A stretch of DNA of 64,000 nucleotides from Streptomyces sp. NBC_01454 (GCF_036227565.1 NZ_CP109460.1:5332001-5396000); one strand, 5' to 3'. Positions 9,301-17,724 are shown, counted from the first letter of the stretch. The notes: generated by a model from the sequence alone, not told the origin. Program-made: numbers and translations.

Positions 9301-10307
9301 TCGTCGGCGCCGACCGGGTCGGTTCGCACACCCTGACGGCCGGTGCGCTGGTCGCCTACCTCCTCTACATCGACCTGTTCTTCGCCCCCGTCCAGCAGCT
9401 CTCCCAGGTCTTCGACGGCTACCAGCAGGCCTCCGTCTCGCTCGGCCGCATCCAGGAGCTGCTGCGCGAGCCGACCACCACCCCCGTCGCCGAGCGGCCC
9501 CGCGAGGTGCCCGCGCTGCGCGGCGACATCACCTTCGACGACGTCCACTTCCACTACGGCAGCGGCGAGGAACCGGCGCTGGCCGGCGTCGACCTCACCA
9601 TCCCGGCCGGCCAGACCGTGGCCTTCGTCGGCGAGACCGGCGCCGGCAAGTCCACGCTGGTCAAGCTGGTCGCGCGGTTCTACGACCCGTCCGGGGGAGC
9701 CGTCCGGATCGACGGCACGGACCTGCGCGAGCTGGATCTGACGGGCTATCGCCGCCGCCTGGGCGTGGTCCCCCAGGAGTCCTACCTCTTCGCCGGCACC
9801 GTCCGTGACGCCATCGCCTACGGCCGCCCGGACGCCACCGACGCCGAGGTGGAGGCCGCCGCCCGGTCCGTCGGCGCCCATGCCATGATCGCCACCCTCG
9901 ACGGCGGCTACCTCCACGAGGTCGCCGAGCGCGGCCGCAACCTCTCCGCCGGCCAGCGCCAGCTGCTGGCACTGGCCCGTGCCGAACTCGTCGACCCGGA
10001 CGTGCTGTTGCTCGACGAGGCCACCGCGGCGCTGGACCTCGCCACCGAAGCGGTCGTCAACCAGGCCACCGACCGTCTGCGCACGCTCGACCCCGCCCGC
10101 ACGGACGCGGGGCCGCCCGCCCGCCGGCGCACCACCCTCATCGTCGCCCACCGCCTGACCACCGCGGCCCGCGCGGACCGCGTGGTGGTGCTCGACCGCG
10201 GCCGGATAGCGGAGGACGGCACCCACGCCCAGCTCCTGGCCCACGACGGCCGCTACGCGGAGCTGTGGCGCACCTTCACGGGCGAGGAGGAGGAACTCGC
10301 GGCCTGA
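6390..10307 (+). CDS. Fused ABC exporter (TMD-NBD-TMD-NBD) with one degenerate ATP site
   Basis: A 1305-residue single-chain ABC exporter of the multidrug/lipid (MsbA-like) class. The first membrane domain covers about residues 20-320. NBD1 has Walker A GTSGSGKS (Lys396), signature LSGGQRQR and Walker B ending LVLDD (Asp518-Asp519). A 120-residue low-complexity linker contains EYAEYAEYA. The second membrane domain spans about 715-1030. NBD2 has Walker A GETGAGKS (Lys1087), signature LSAGQRQ and Walker B LLLDE (Glu1210). Asp519 in place of the catalytic Glu means one consensus and one degenerate ATP site, as in heterodimeric exporters; here the two halves are fused. GTG at 6390 is six bases after GGGAGG, better than the upstream ATGs. 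The substrate is not evident. Confidence 0.92.
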   Translation: MTGTDRQRVGWARRLIRDCWQYKRDVLLALGSSLAGMAVLALVPLVPKLIIDDVIVRHARPLGPWAGLLVVAAVVVYVLTYIRRFYGGRLALDAQHDLRTRMFSAIGRLDGRRQDELSTGQVVGRATSDLQLIQSLLFMLPMMIGNVLLFVISLVVMMVLSPLLTVVALAVAPALWFIARRSRARLFPATWYAQGQAAAVAGVVDGAVSGVRVVKGFGQEEQETGKLREVSRRLFAGRLRTVRFNARYTPALQAVPALGQVAMLALGGWMATQGQVTLGTFVAFSTYLAQLVGPVRMLAMMLTVGQQARAGVERVYELIDTEPALQERADAHPLPADAPATVAFEDVTFAYAPPHREAGEEPAAAAGPVRPVLEGFSLRIEAGETVAVVGTSGSGKSTVSLLLPRFYDVTAGRVLIGGHEVRELTLESLRAAIGLVPETSFLFSDSVRDNIAYGHPEATDAQVRAAARAARADGFISALPDGYDTKVGEQGLTLSGGQRQRVALARAILTDPRLLVLDDATSAVDARVEHEIHEALRGVMAGRTTLLIAHRASTLALADRVAVLDGGRLVDIGTQEELESRCALYRRLLTDPDELGDVAHDPAGEAAGGFDAEYAEYAEYAAGAPREWTPEAAEPDGERDAAGTITPELWVRREQEAEAGAAGTAARAAAGAGPGIGGAMAGLTATPELLAQVAALPPATDTPEVDEDQALRPERSYGLRRLLHGFGRPLGCALALVAVDAVAGLLLPVLIRQGIDEGVRRGALIGVWTAAVVALLVVLAQWAAQIGGNRMTGRTGERVLYSLRLKIFAQLQRLGLDYYERELTGKIMTRMTTDVDALSTFLQTGLVTALVSVLTFFGILVALLAIDVQLALVVFATLPPLIIGTYFFRKQSVKAYELARERISVVNGDLQESVAGLRIVQAFRRERSGEERFAARSDAYRRARVRGQFLISVYFPFVQLLSSVAAALVLIVGADRVGSHTLTAGALVAYLLYIDLFFAPVQQLSQVFDGYQQASVSLGRIQELLREPTTTPVAERPREVPALRGDITFDDVHFHYGSGEEPALAGVDLTIPAGQTVAFVGETGAGKSTLVKLVARFYDPSGGAVRIDGTDLRELDLTGYRRRLGVVPQESYLFAGTVRDAIAYGRPDATDAEVEAAARSVGAHAMIATLDGGYLHEVAERGRNLSAGQRQLLALARAELVDPDVLLLDEATAALDLATEAVVNQATDRLRTLDPARTDAGPPARRRTTLIVAHRLTTAARADRVVVLDRGRIAEDGTHAQLLAHDGRYAELWRTFTGEEEELAA

Positions 10308-10522
10308 GACGGCGGGGCCGGGATCCGGGTCCGAGGTCCGGGTCTGAGAGCCCGGGGGCTGAGGGCCGTGGGGCTGAGGGCCCGCCCGGTCGCTCCGCCC
10401 GGCCGTCCGCCGTCCGCCCCCGCGGCCGTTCGGAAGATCCACCGGATGGCTCCGAGGGCTGGTGGCACCCGCACCGCGCCGATAGGTTCAGCCCGACCTT
10501 TGCTATCCCAAGGGGAGGGTGC

Positions 10523-11941
10523 ATGCGCAAGGCCACCAGATGGCTGCTGTCACTCGCCGTGCTCATAGGCACGGCGGGCGCCGGCAGCGTGTCGGCAGGA
10601 GCGGCCACCGCCGCCGAGCCGAAGACCGAGGACATCAAGGACCGGATCCTGGCGATCCCGGGCATGAGCCTCATCGAAGAGAAGCCGGTCGACGGCTACC
10701 GCTACTTCGTCCTGAACTACACCCAGCCGATTGACCACCGGCATCCGTCCAAGGGGACGTTCCAGCAGCGGCTGACCCTGCTGCACAAGTCGGTCGACCG
10801 CCCGACGGTGTTCTTCACCTCCGGCTACAACGTCAGCACCACGCCGTCCCGCAGCGAACCCACCAAGATCATCGACGGCAATCAAGTCTCCCTGGAGTAC
10901 CGCTACTTCACCCCGTCGCGGCCCACTCCCACGGACTGGAAGAAGCTGAACATCCGGCAGGCCGCCGATGACCAGCACCGCATCTTCCAGGCCCTGCACC
11001 GCATCTACGGCAAGAACTGGATCGACACCGGCGGCAGCAAGGGCGGCATGACCGCCACCTACTACCGCCGCTTCTTCCCGCACGACATGAACGGCACCGT
11101 CGCCTACGTCGCGCCCAACGACGTACGCAACGACGAGGACTCCGCCTACGACCGGTTCTTCAAGACCGTCGGGACGGCGCAGTGCCGCGCCGACCTCGCC
11201 GCCATCGAGCGCGAGGCCCTGGTGCGCCGCAAGGAGATGGTCGGCCGCTTCCAGACCTGGGCCGACAAGAAGAAGCAGACCTTCAAGACCGTCGGCGGTG
11301 CCGACCGGGCCTATGAAGTCATGGTCACGGACCTGGTGTTCGGGTTCTGGCAGTACCAGCCGGCCGAGACCGCCTGCGCCGAGGTCCCCAAGCCGACCGT
11401 CTCCACCGACGGGCTGTGGGCGTGGATGGACAAGGTCGGCGGCTTCGACAGCTACACCGACCAGGGCATGGAGCCGTACACGCCGTACTACTACCAGGCA
11501 GGCACCCAGCTGGGTGAGCCCGGCTACGCCTACCCGAACCTCGCCGGCCTGCTGAAGTACCCCGGGATCAACAACTCGCGGTCGTTCGTGCCCAAGGACA
11601 TCCCGATGCACTTCGACAAGCGCGCGATGCCCGACGTCGATCACTGGGTGCGCCACCACGCGAACCGGATGATGTTCGTCAACGGGCAGTACGACCCGTG
11701 GAGTTCGGAGCACTTCGAGCTCGGCAGGGGCGCCCGGAACTCGTACGTCTTCACCGTGCCCGGCGGCAACCACGGCTCGAACATCGCCAAGCTGAAGGAC
11801 GCCGACCGCACCAAGGCCACCGCCGAGCTTCTCGACTGGGCCGGTGTCCAGGCCCCGAGCGGCACGGCCGCGCCGCTGGCGCCGTACAACAAGCAGCTGG
11901 ACAAGCAGGAGATCCGGCGGATGCCGCTGCTGCGGCCGTAA
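10523..11941 (+). CDS. Secreted S37-family serine aminopeptidase (prolyl tri/tetrapeptidyl type)
   Basis: A 472-residue secreted peptidase of MEROPS family S37, known from Streptomyces enzymes that remove Pro-ended tri- or tetrapeptides from protein N-termini. The signal peptide (about 1-34) has MRKATRW, a hydrophobic core and an AGAATAA cleavage region. The nucleophile is Ser172 in TGGSKGGM. A C-terminal GGNHGS supplies the likely histidine, and NGQYDPW is the conserved segment before it. A strong AGGGGAGGG site precedes the ATG at 10523; the open frame upstream overlaps the ABC exporter and is not supported. Probable role: extracellular peptide trimming during growth or differentiation. Confidence 0.88.
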   Translation: MRKATRWLLSLAVLIGTAGAGSVSAGAATAAEPKTEDIKDRILAIPGMSLIEEKPVDGYRYFVLNYTQPIDHRHPSKGTFQQRLTLLHKSVDRPTVFFTSGYNVSTTPSRSEPTKIIDGNQVSLEYRYFTPSRPTPTDWKKLNIRQAADDQHRIFQALHRIYGKNWIDTGGSKGGMTATYYRRFFPHDMNGTVAYVAPNDVRNDEDSAYDRFFKTVGTAQCRADLAAIEREALVRRKEMVGRFQTWADKKKQTFKTVGGADRAYEVMVTDLVFGFWQYQPAETACAEVPKPTVSTDGLWAWMDKVGGFDSYTDQGMEPYTPYYYQAGTQLGEPGYAYPNLAGLLKYPGINNSRSFVPKDIPMHFDKRAMPDVDHWVRHHANRMMFVNGQYDPWSSEHFELGRGARNSYVFTVPGGNHGSNIAKLKDADRTKATAELLDWAGVQAPSGTAAPLAPYNKQLDKQEIRRMPLLRP

Positions 11942-11965
11942 GGCCGTAAGGCCGTAAGGCCGTAG
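11934..11965 (+). repeat. Four 8-bp tandem repeats over the S37 stop codon
   Basis: GGCCGTAA occurs three times in a row, followed by GGCCGTAG. The first copy contains the natural stop. Because the unit is 8 bp, the copies place a stop codon in each reading frame. Confidence 0.85.
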
Positions 11966-12008
11966 GTCTGTGCGTCGTCGGCCGCCGGCCGCCGCCGGTT
12001 GCCGGCAG

Positions 12009-12055
12009 CGGACGCGGCGCGCCCTCCCCGGGGACGGGAGGGCGCGCCGTGTCCG
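12009..12055. terminator. Strong bidirectional terminator between S37 and GH3 genes
   Basis: A 20-bp stem with a single G-U pair and a 7-nt loop: arms 12009-12028 and 12036-12055, core GGCGCGCCCTCCC / GGGAGGGCGCGCC. It lies between two convergent genes and can serve both strands. Confidence 0.85.
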
Positions 12056-12071
12056 TGTCGACTGCCGTGCG

Positions 12072-13907
12072 TCAGTACGACAGACCGTGCCCGATCCGGT
12101 AGAGCGCCGTGGTCGGGGTGTCGGCGCGCATTATCGCGACGGGCAGCTTGCCCGCCGGGTCCCGCCGGCCGGCGATCACCCGGGCCGCCGCCCGCAGTTC
12201 CACATCCGTCCAGGAGTAGCTCGCCAGCGCCGCCTTCACCCCGGGCAGCTGGGCGATGTCATACGGATTGCGGACCGCCAGCTGCACCACCGGTTTGCCC
12301 GTGGCCAGCAGCGCGGCGACCAGCTGCCGCTGGGAGGAGTCCGCGGTCACGTTGTAGGTGGCCACCACCACCGCGTCCCGCGCGGCGAGCGCCGCCACCG
12401 CCTCGTCGATCTGCCGGCGGCCCGGCGTCAGGCCCGTGGACAGCGCGGTGGCGGTGAACCCCAGCTCCGTGAACGCCTTGGCCAAGGCCGTGGTGGGCGG
12501 GCCGCCGGTGCCGGTCGGCGCGGCCGCGTCGAAGCCCACCACCAGCACCCTGCGCTCCCGCCGTCGGGACAGCGGCAGGATCCCGGCGTCGTTGCGCAGC
12601 AGGGTGGTGGTGCGGTCCGCGATCCGGTCCGCGGCGGCGAGATGGCTGCGGATGCCGACGACCCGGTCCACCGCCCGGTGGGTGGTGTAGGGGTGCGTGA
12701 AGAGCCCGCGCCGCTCCTTGAGCAGCAGGATGCGCATCAGCTTCGTGTCGAGGTCCCGCTCGGTCAGCTCGCCGTCCGCGAGCGCCCTGAGCACGGCGGC
12801 GTGGGCGAGCGACAGGTCCGGGGGGTTCAGCAGCTGGTCGACACCGGCCTTGAGGGCGAGCACCGGCACCCGGGCGTCCCCGTACTTCACCCGTACGCCC
12901 TCCATGCCGAGGGAGTCGGTCACCACCACACCGTCGTAGCCGAGGCGTTCGCGCAGGATGCCGGTGAGGATCGGCCGGGAGAGGGTGGCCGGGTCCTCGC
13001 TCTTGTCGAAGGCGGGCACGACGATGTGCGCCGTCATGATCGAATCGATGCCGGCGGCGATCGCGGCCTTGAACGGCGGCGCGTCCAGGCGCTCCCACTC
13101 CTCGGCCGTGTGGTGGATGTACGGCAGCCCGACATGGCTGTCGGTGTCCGTGTCGCCGTGCCCGGGGAAGTGCTTGGCGCAGGAGGCGATCCCGGCGCCC
13201 TGATAGCCCTTGACCTCGGCGGCGACCATCCGGGCCACGGCCTGCGGGTCCGCCCCGAAGGACCGCACGCCGATGACGGGGTTGGCGGGGTTGACGTTGA
13301 CATCGGCGTCCGGCGCGTAGTCCTGCCGGATGCCCATGGCCAGCAGCTCCTGGCCGGCGATCGTGGCCGCCGTGCCGGCATCCTCGCGGGAGCCGCCCGC
13401 GCCCAGCGCCATCGCCCCGGGGAACAGCGTGGCGGGCGCGCCGACACGGGCCACTATGCCGTGTTCCTGGTCGGTGGAGATCAGCACCGGCACGGGCACG
13501 CGCTGGGCGGCGGCGGCCTTCTGGATGCCGTTGGACAGGTCGGCGATCTGATGCGGCTCACGGGTGTTGTGCGCCCAGCCGAAGTAGATGATGCCGCCGA
13601 CGTGGTACTTGGCGATCAGCTCCGCGGCGTTGGCGACCCCGATCTCCTTCTGGTTCGCGGCGACGTCGGCCGGGTCCGGGTCGGTGGCGGAATGCCCGTA
13701 GACCCGCATGACGAAGAGCTGGCCGACCTTTTCCTCCGGAGTCATACGGGAGATCAGGCGGCGCAGCCGGGCCCGGGTGGCGGGGGAGGGGGGCCGGTGC
13801 CCGCGGGGGGCGGTCGCCGCGGCGTGCGCGGGGGCGGCCACCCCCGTCGGGCACGCGGCGGCGGCCGCGGCGGCAGCGGTGGTCAGGACGGTACGTCTGG
13901 AGTGCAT
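12072..13907 (-). CDS. Secreted glycoside hydrolase family 3, beta-N-acetylhexosaminidase (NagZ-like)
   Basis: A 611-residue exported GH3 enzyme. The N-terminus has a twin arginine (SRRTVLTT), a poly-Ala core and an AHA cleavage region, suggesting a Tat or Sec signal; a cysteine in the core (AAAC) is a weak lipobox. The TIM-barrel domain carries KHFPGHGDT plus the downstream SH, the NagZ-subfamily histidine/aspartate motif, and VVTDSLGM with the catalytic Asp. The C-terminal half (about 400-611) is an alpha/beta sandwich as in two-domain GH3 enzymes. The ATG at 13907 follows GGAAGGAGCG; the 19 codons upstream lack a start signal. It probably releases GlcNAc from chitin or peptidoglycan fragments. 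Confidence 0.88.
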   Translation of the reverse strand: MHSRRTVLTTAAAAAAAACPTGVAAPAHAAATAPRGHRPPSPATRARLRRLISRMTPEEKVGQLFVMRVYGHSATDPDPADVAANQKEIGVANAAELIAKYHVGGIIYFGWAHNTREPHQIADLSNGIQKAAAAQRVPVPVLISTDQEHGIVARVGAPATLFPGAMALGAGGSREDAGTAATIAGQELLAMGIRQDYAPDADVNVNPANPVIGVRSFGADPQAVARMVAAEVKGYQGAGIASCAKHFPGHGDTDTDSHVGLPYIHHTAEEWERLDAPPFKAAIAAGIDSIMTAHIVVPAFDKSEDPATLSRPILTGILRERLGYDGVVVTDSLGMEGVRVKYGDARVPVLALKAGVDQLLNPPDLSLAHAAVLRALADGELTERDLDTKLMRILLLKERRGLFTHPYTTHRAVDRVVGIRSHLAAADRIADRTTTLLRNDAGILPLSRRRERRVLVVGFDAAAPTGTGGPPTTALAKAFTELGFTATALSTGLTPGRRQIDEAVAALAARDAVVVATYNVTADSSQRQLVAALLATGKPVVQLAVRNPYDIAQLPGVKAALASYSWTDVELRAAARVIAGRRDPAGKLPVAIMRADTPTTALYRIGHGLSY

Positions 13908-14052
13908 CTGCGCTCCTTCCGGAGGGCTTCCTCGGCTCTGTGAAGGAAACTTCCAAGGAGACACGGATAGCCGGAAAACTATTGTCGGTCAATGACTCCT
14001 TCCGTGGTGGCGCCCAGGGATTGCGGGGCGGCCGGGGATGTGTGATGGGGCC

Positions 14053-15048
14053 TCAGGGGAGAGGGGGAGCGGAGGGGCGCCGCTCCCCCTTGCGGCCGGG
14101 CGGGGTCAGGAGCCGGCGGTGGGCCCCGGACAGCAGCCGCTGGAGGTGCGCGCGGCCCGGGGCCAGCAGGCCGGACAGGTCCGCCGCCTGCGGGAACCAG
14201 CGCTTCTCGTATTCCCAGCAGAGCCAGCCGCCCGCCCCCTGGTCGTAGCTGCCCTCGGCGGCCGGCACCGGACCGTGGGCGTCCTCGGGGTCCCGGGCGA
14301 GGGTGTCCAGGACGGCAGCCAGCGGCAGGGTGCCGGCGCCGAGCGGGAGCGGGGTGCGGTCCTCGGCCGAGGCGACGTCCTTGACCTGCACATAGCCCAG
14401 ATGCGGGGCGAGCGCGGCATGGGTGTCGACGGGCTCCTCGCCGCCGAGCCAGCTGTGCAGCACGTCCCAGACCGCACCGATCTGACGGTGCCCCACGGGA
14501 CCCAGCACGCGTGCGGCGTCCGCGCCCGTGCGGTGGGAGTCATGGGTCTCCAGCAGGACCCGGACGCCCCGCTCGGTGGCGAGCGGGGCCACCGCGGCGA
14601 GCCGGCGGGCGGCGTCCGCGTCCGCCTCGGCCGCCGGGCGGTCACCGCCGCCGGGGAAGACCCGGACATAGGGCGCCCCCAGATCGGCCGCCAGCAGCAC
14701 CAGTTCGCTCAGCTCCTGCGCCAGTTCCTTCTCGCCCGCCGTGTCCCGGGCGGCGGCGACCCCGGCGTATCCGGCCACCGCCAGGACCTCGACCCCGGCG
14801 TCGGCGAACCGGCCGCGCACCGCGGCGCGTTCCCGCGTCCCGATCAGCGGATGCACCGGCTCCTCCGGATGGGCCCGCAGTTCCACCCCCTGGTACCCGG
14901 TGTCGACCGCCAGCCTGAGCACCTCCGCCACCGGCATCCCCGGCACACCGAGGGTCGAGAACGCGAAGCGCATCGCCGGAGTGGAGTCGTTCGTGCCGCC
15001 CGTACCGTCCGTACCGTCCGTACCGTCCGTGGCGCCCGTGTTGACCAT
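14053..15048 (-). CDS. Sugar phosphate isomerase/epimerase-like TIM-barrel protein
   Basis: A 331-residue protein of the xylose-isomerase-like TIM-barrel (AP endonuclease 2) superfamily. The barrel starts with RFAFSTLG and continues with GVELRAHPEE, VRVFPGGGD, LLETHDSH, GAVWDVLHSW and GYVQVKDV, which give the acidic and His residues of the metal site. The start is ATG 15048 behind AGGAGCG. This adds a 25-residue Gly/Asp/Thr-rich tail encoded by three 9-bp units (CGTACCGTC, 15001-15027). A start at the internal ATG of MRFAFS is possible but has no ribosome-binding site. Its neighbours (Gfo/Idh, DUF993, a second barrel protein) suggest sugar or polyol catabolism. The substrate is unknown. Confidence 0.78.
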   Translation of the reverse strand: MVNTGATDGTDGTDGTGGTNDSTPAMRFAFSTLGVPGMPVAEVLRLAVDTGYQGVELRAHPEEPVHPLIGTRERAAVRGRFADAGVEVLAVAGYAGVAAARDTAGEKELAQELSELVLLAADLGAPYVRVFPGGGDRPAAEADADAARRLAAVAPLATERGVRVLLETHDSHRTGADAARVLGPVGHRQIGAVWDVLHSWLGGEEPVDTHAALAPHLGYVQVKDVASAEDRTPLPLGAGTLPLAAVLDTLARDPEDAHGPVPAAEGSYDQGAGGWLCWEYEKRWFPQAADLSGLLAPGRAHLQRLLSGAHRRLLTPPGRKGERRPSAPPLP

Positions 15049-15174
15049 GCCTGCGCTCCTCCTGGTTGCTGGTGTTCTCCCCGTCCTTCCCCGTGTTCCG
15101 TGGTCCGTGCCCGCATTGCGCCGGGTGAGTCGTCCGGCGCGGCATGTGCCGGACGTGCACCATGTGCACCACGT

Positions 15175-15202
15175 GCGGCAGGCGCACCGGTGCGCCTGCC
15201 GC
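15175..15202. terminator. 28-bp perfect palindrome after the MarR-GNAT gene
   Basis: Bases 15175-15202 are a perfect palindrome, with half-site GCGGCAGGCGCACC. It lies 132 bp past the MarR-GNAT stop on the reverse strand and forms a 12-bp or longer hairpin. The rest of the 285-bp gap (15049-15333) is GC-rich with a short repeat of GTGCACCA and no gene that I can support. A terminator is most likely; an operator is possible. Confidence 0.55.
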
Positions 15203-15333
15203 CGGCGCGGCACGACCGCGGGTGGGTGGGCCGCGCCGGCGGGGCGTCCCCGGACCTGGGCCGCGAGGCATCCGGGGCCCTCACCCGCGGCTCTGTCCGG
15301 CCGTGGGCACCCGGACCCGTCCCCCGTGTGCCG

Positions 15334-16314
15334 TCAGAGCGCCAGCCGCCAGTCCTGTCCGACCAGGTCCTGGCCGAAGCTGTGGTGCGGCGACTCGGCG
15401 ACCAGCTCGAATCCGGCGCGCTGGTAGAGGCTGCGGGCCGCGTCGAGCAGGGAGTTGGTCCACAGCACCAGTTCGCCGTACCCGGCCTCCCGGGCGAACT
15501 CCACGCAGGTGTCGATGAGTTGACGGCCCACGCCGTGGCCGCGTGCACCGGGCTCCACCAGCAGCAGCCGCAGCCGGGCGACCCCCGGCCTGCCGTCCCG
15601 TACGCACATCACGGCGCCCGCCCGCTCCCCGCCCAGCTCCGCTATCCAGGTGCGGTCCCACTGCGGGTCGAAGGCCTCGGCGTACTCCGCCACGATCCTG
15701 GCCACCAGCGCCTCGTAGCGCAGATCGAAGCCGTACTCGGCGGCGTAGAGGGCGGCGTTGCGCTCCACCATCCAGCCCAGGTCCCCGGGGCGCGAGGTGC
15801 GCAGCGTGATCTGGGGTGCCCGGGCGTCGGCCAGATCCTCCGCGTCCTTGCCGAGCAGGACGCGGATGGCCCGCATCGAGTGCAGCAGGCGCTCCCGGTC
15901 CGCCGTGGAGAAATCCTTCAGCAGGGAGGCCGCGGCTTCCTGGGAACCCTCCTCCAGCAGCCCGGCCGCCTCCCAGCCGAGGGGGGTCAGCATGATGCGC
16001 TGCCGGCGGCGGTCCTCTTCGGACCGGGCGCGGGTGATCAGCAGGCGGTCCTCGAACCCCCTGAGCAGCCTGCTGAGATAGCCGGCATCCAGCGAGAGGG
16101 TCACCCGGAGGTCCGCGGAGTCCACCCGCTGGCGGCGGGCGAGCTCGTACATGACCCGGGCCTCGGTGTCGGTGAACGGTACGTGGAGATGCCGCCCGAA
16201 ATCGAGCGAGCAGACCAGGTTGACCCAGAAGCGATTGAATCTGCGCAGCTCATGGAGGTCGACCGAGGCGTCGGGCGGGGTGGCGGCGGCCGTCGTATCG
16301 GGTGGTGTGGTCAT
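15334..16314 (-). CDS. MarR-type regulator fused to GNAT acetyltransferase
   Basis: A 326-residue two-domain protein. Residues 20-150 form a MarR winged helix: a dimerisation helix, then TDTEARVMYELARR, the recognition region DAGYLSRLLRGFEDR and wing EEDRRRQRIMLT. Residues 165-320 form a GNAT domain, with the acetyl-CoA loop ARGHGVGRQL and the terminal LYQRAGFELV. This fusion is a recognised family in which an acetyltransferase is joined to a DNA-binding domain. I place the start at 16314 (MTTPPD), nine bases after GAGG; ATGs at 16344, 16341 and 16329 are alternatives. It is divergent from the Gfo/Idh operon and shares a 243-bp intergenic region with it, so it could regulate that operon. Its acetylation substrate is unknown. 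Confidence 0.85.
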   Translation of the reverse strand: MTTPPDTTAAATPPDASVDLHELRRFNRFWVNLVCSLDFGRHLHVPFTDTEARVMYELARRQRVDSADLRVTLSLDAGYLSRLLRGFEDRLLITRARSEEDRRRQRIMLTPLGWEAAGLLEEGSQEAAASLLKDFSTADRERLLHSMRAIRVLLGKDAEDLADARAPQITLRTSRPGDLGWMVERNAALYAAEYGFDLRYEALVARIVAEYAEAFDPQWDRTWIAELGGERAGAVMCVRDGRPGVARLRLLLVEPGARGHGVGRQLIDTCVEFAREAGYGELVLWTNSLLDAARSLYQRAGFELVAESPHHSFGQDLVGQDWRLAL

Positions 16315-16502
16315 CGGCGAGCGCCTCATCGTTGACTGCATCATTGTTTGCCGGAGTCAAGGATAAATCTCCCGGGTCGATTTGCACAGCCCCGGTTTGC
16401 TCCCATTTGCTCCGCCGCCTGCTTCCGCGCCCCGCCGGCCCTCGCTGCTCCGGCCCCGCCGGCCCTCGCCGACCCGCCACGCGTGCTGGCGTCCCGGCGG
16501 GA

Positions 16503-16514
16503 GAAAGCGCTTAC
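16503..16514. promoter_or_regulatory. LacI-type operator upstream of the Gfo/Idh-DUF993 operon
   Basis: GAAAGCGCTTAC contains the palindrome AAGCGCTT (16505-16512) centred on CG, the classic core of LacI/GalR-family sites. It lies 44 bp upstream of the Gfo/Idh start. No LacI gene is adjacent; the one at 26892 has its own, different operator sequence, so the cognate repressor is probably encoded elsewhere. Confidence 0.6.
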
Positions 16515-16557
16515 TGGGTCCGGATGCCTACCTGCGGTGAGCGAGAGGGGCCGGACC

Positions 16558-17724
16558 GTGACACGCACGACCGTACGCATCGCCATGAACGGCGTGACCG
16601 GGCGCATGGGATACCGCCAGCATCTGGTGCGCTCCCTCCTGGCCCTGCGCGACCAGGGCGGCCTCGAACTGGCCGACGGGACGGTGATCCGGCCGGAGCC
16701 GGTGCTGGTCGGCCGCTCCGCGCCCAAGCTCCGGGCCCTGGCCGCACGCCACGGGCTCGAGCACTGGACCTGCGACCTCGACGCCGTACTGGGCGACGAC
16801 AGCATCGACATCTACTTCGACGCGCAGGTCACCGCCGCCCGCGAGGAAGCGGTGACGAAGGCGATCGCCGCCGGGAAACATCTGTACGTCGAGAAGCCCA
16901 CCGCGAGCAGCCTCACCGGCGCACTGGGACTGGCCCGGCTGGCCCGGGACGCCGGCGTCAAGAACGGCGTCGTCCAGGACAAGCTCTTCCTGCCCGGCCT
17001 CCGCAAGCTCCGCCGCCTCGTCGAGGGCGGATTCTTCGGCCGCATCCTGTCCGTACGGGGCGAGTTCGGCTACTGGGTCTTCGAAGGTGACTGGCAGCCG
17101 GCACAGCGCCCCTCCTGGAACTACCGGGCCGCGGACGGCGGCGGCATCGCGGCCGACATGTTCCCGCACTGGGAGTACGTCCTGCACGAGCTGTTCGGGC
17201 CGGTCCGCAGCGTCCAGGCGCACGTCACCACGCACATCCCGCGCCGCTGGGACGAGTCGGGCACCCCGTACGAGGCCACCGCCGACGACGCCGCGTACGG
17301 CATCTTCGAGCTGGCCGGCGGCATCGTCGCGCAGATCAACTCCTCCTGGGCGGTGCGGGTGCACCGCAACGAACTGGTGGAGTTCCAGGTGGACGGCACC
17401 GAGGGGTCGGCCGTCGCCGGGCTGCGCCACTGCCGGGTGCAGCACCGCGCCGGCACCCCGCGGCCGGTCTGGAACCCCGACCTGCCGGCCTCCGGGGCGT
17501 TCCGCGACCAGTGGCAGGAGGTCCCCGACAACGCCGACTTCGACAACGGCTTCAAGACGCAGTGGGAGCTGTTCCTGCGGCATGTCGTACGGGACGAGCC
17601 CTGGCGCTGGGACCTGGCGGCGGGCGCCCGCGGCGTCCAGCTCGCCGCACTCGCGCTGCGCTCCTCGGCGGAGGGCCGCCGCCTGACGGTGCCGCAGCTG
17701 ACGGTGCCGGAGCCGACCCCGTGA
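16558..17724 (+). CDS. Gfo/Idh/MocA-family NAD(P)-dependent oxidoreductase
   Basis: A 388-residue sugar dehydrogenase-type protein and first gene of a three-gene operon. The Rossmann fold starts with IAMNGVTGRMGYRQHL (a variant GxxGxxG), and the family motif EKP occurs at LYVEKPTAS (about residue 117). The C-terminal alpha/beta domain contains GGGIAADMFPHWEYVLHELFG, supplying the conserved Asp/His of the substrate site. The GTG at 16558 lies seven bases after GAGAGGGG. The stop overlaps the next gene (GTGA). It most likely oxidises a sugar or cyclitol hydroxyl to a ketone, feeding the DUF993 and isomerase proteins encoded downstream. The substrate cannot be read from the sequence. Confidence 0.85.
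   Translation: MTRTTVRIAMNGVTGRMGYRQHLVRSLLALRDQGGLELADGTVIRPEPVLVGRSAPKLRALAARHGLEHWTCDLDAVLGDDSIDIYFDAQVTAAREEAVTKAIAAGKHLYVEKPTASSLTGALGLARLARDAGVKNGVVQDKLFLPGLRKLRRLVEGGFFGRILSVRGEFGYWVFEGDWQPAQRPSWNYRAADGGGIAADMFPHWEYVLHELFGPVRSVQAHVTTHIPRRWDESGTPYEATADDAAYGIFELAGGIVAQINSSWAVRVHRNELVEFQVDGTEGSAVAGLRHCRVQHRAGTPRPVWNPDLPASGAFRDQWQEVPDNADFDNGFKTQWELFLRHVVRDEPWRWDLAAGARGVQLAALALRSSAEGRRLTVPQLTVPEPTP

Noticed and set aside
7518..10442. 974-codon reverse open frame over the ABC exporter
   Set aside because: Low-complexity Gly/Asp/Val/Arg translation, opposite an intact exporter; an artefact of high GC content.
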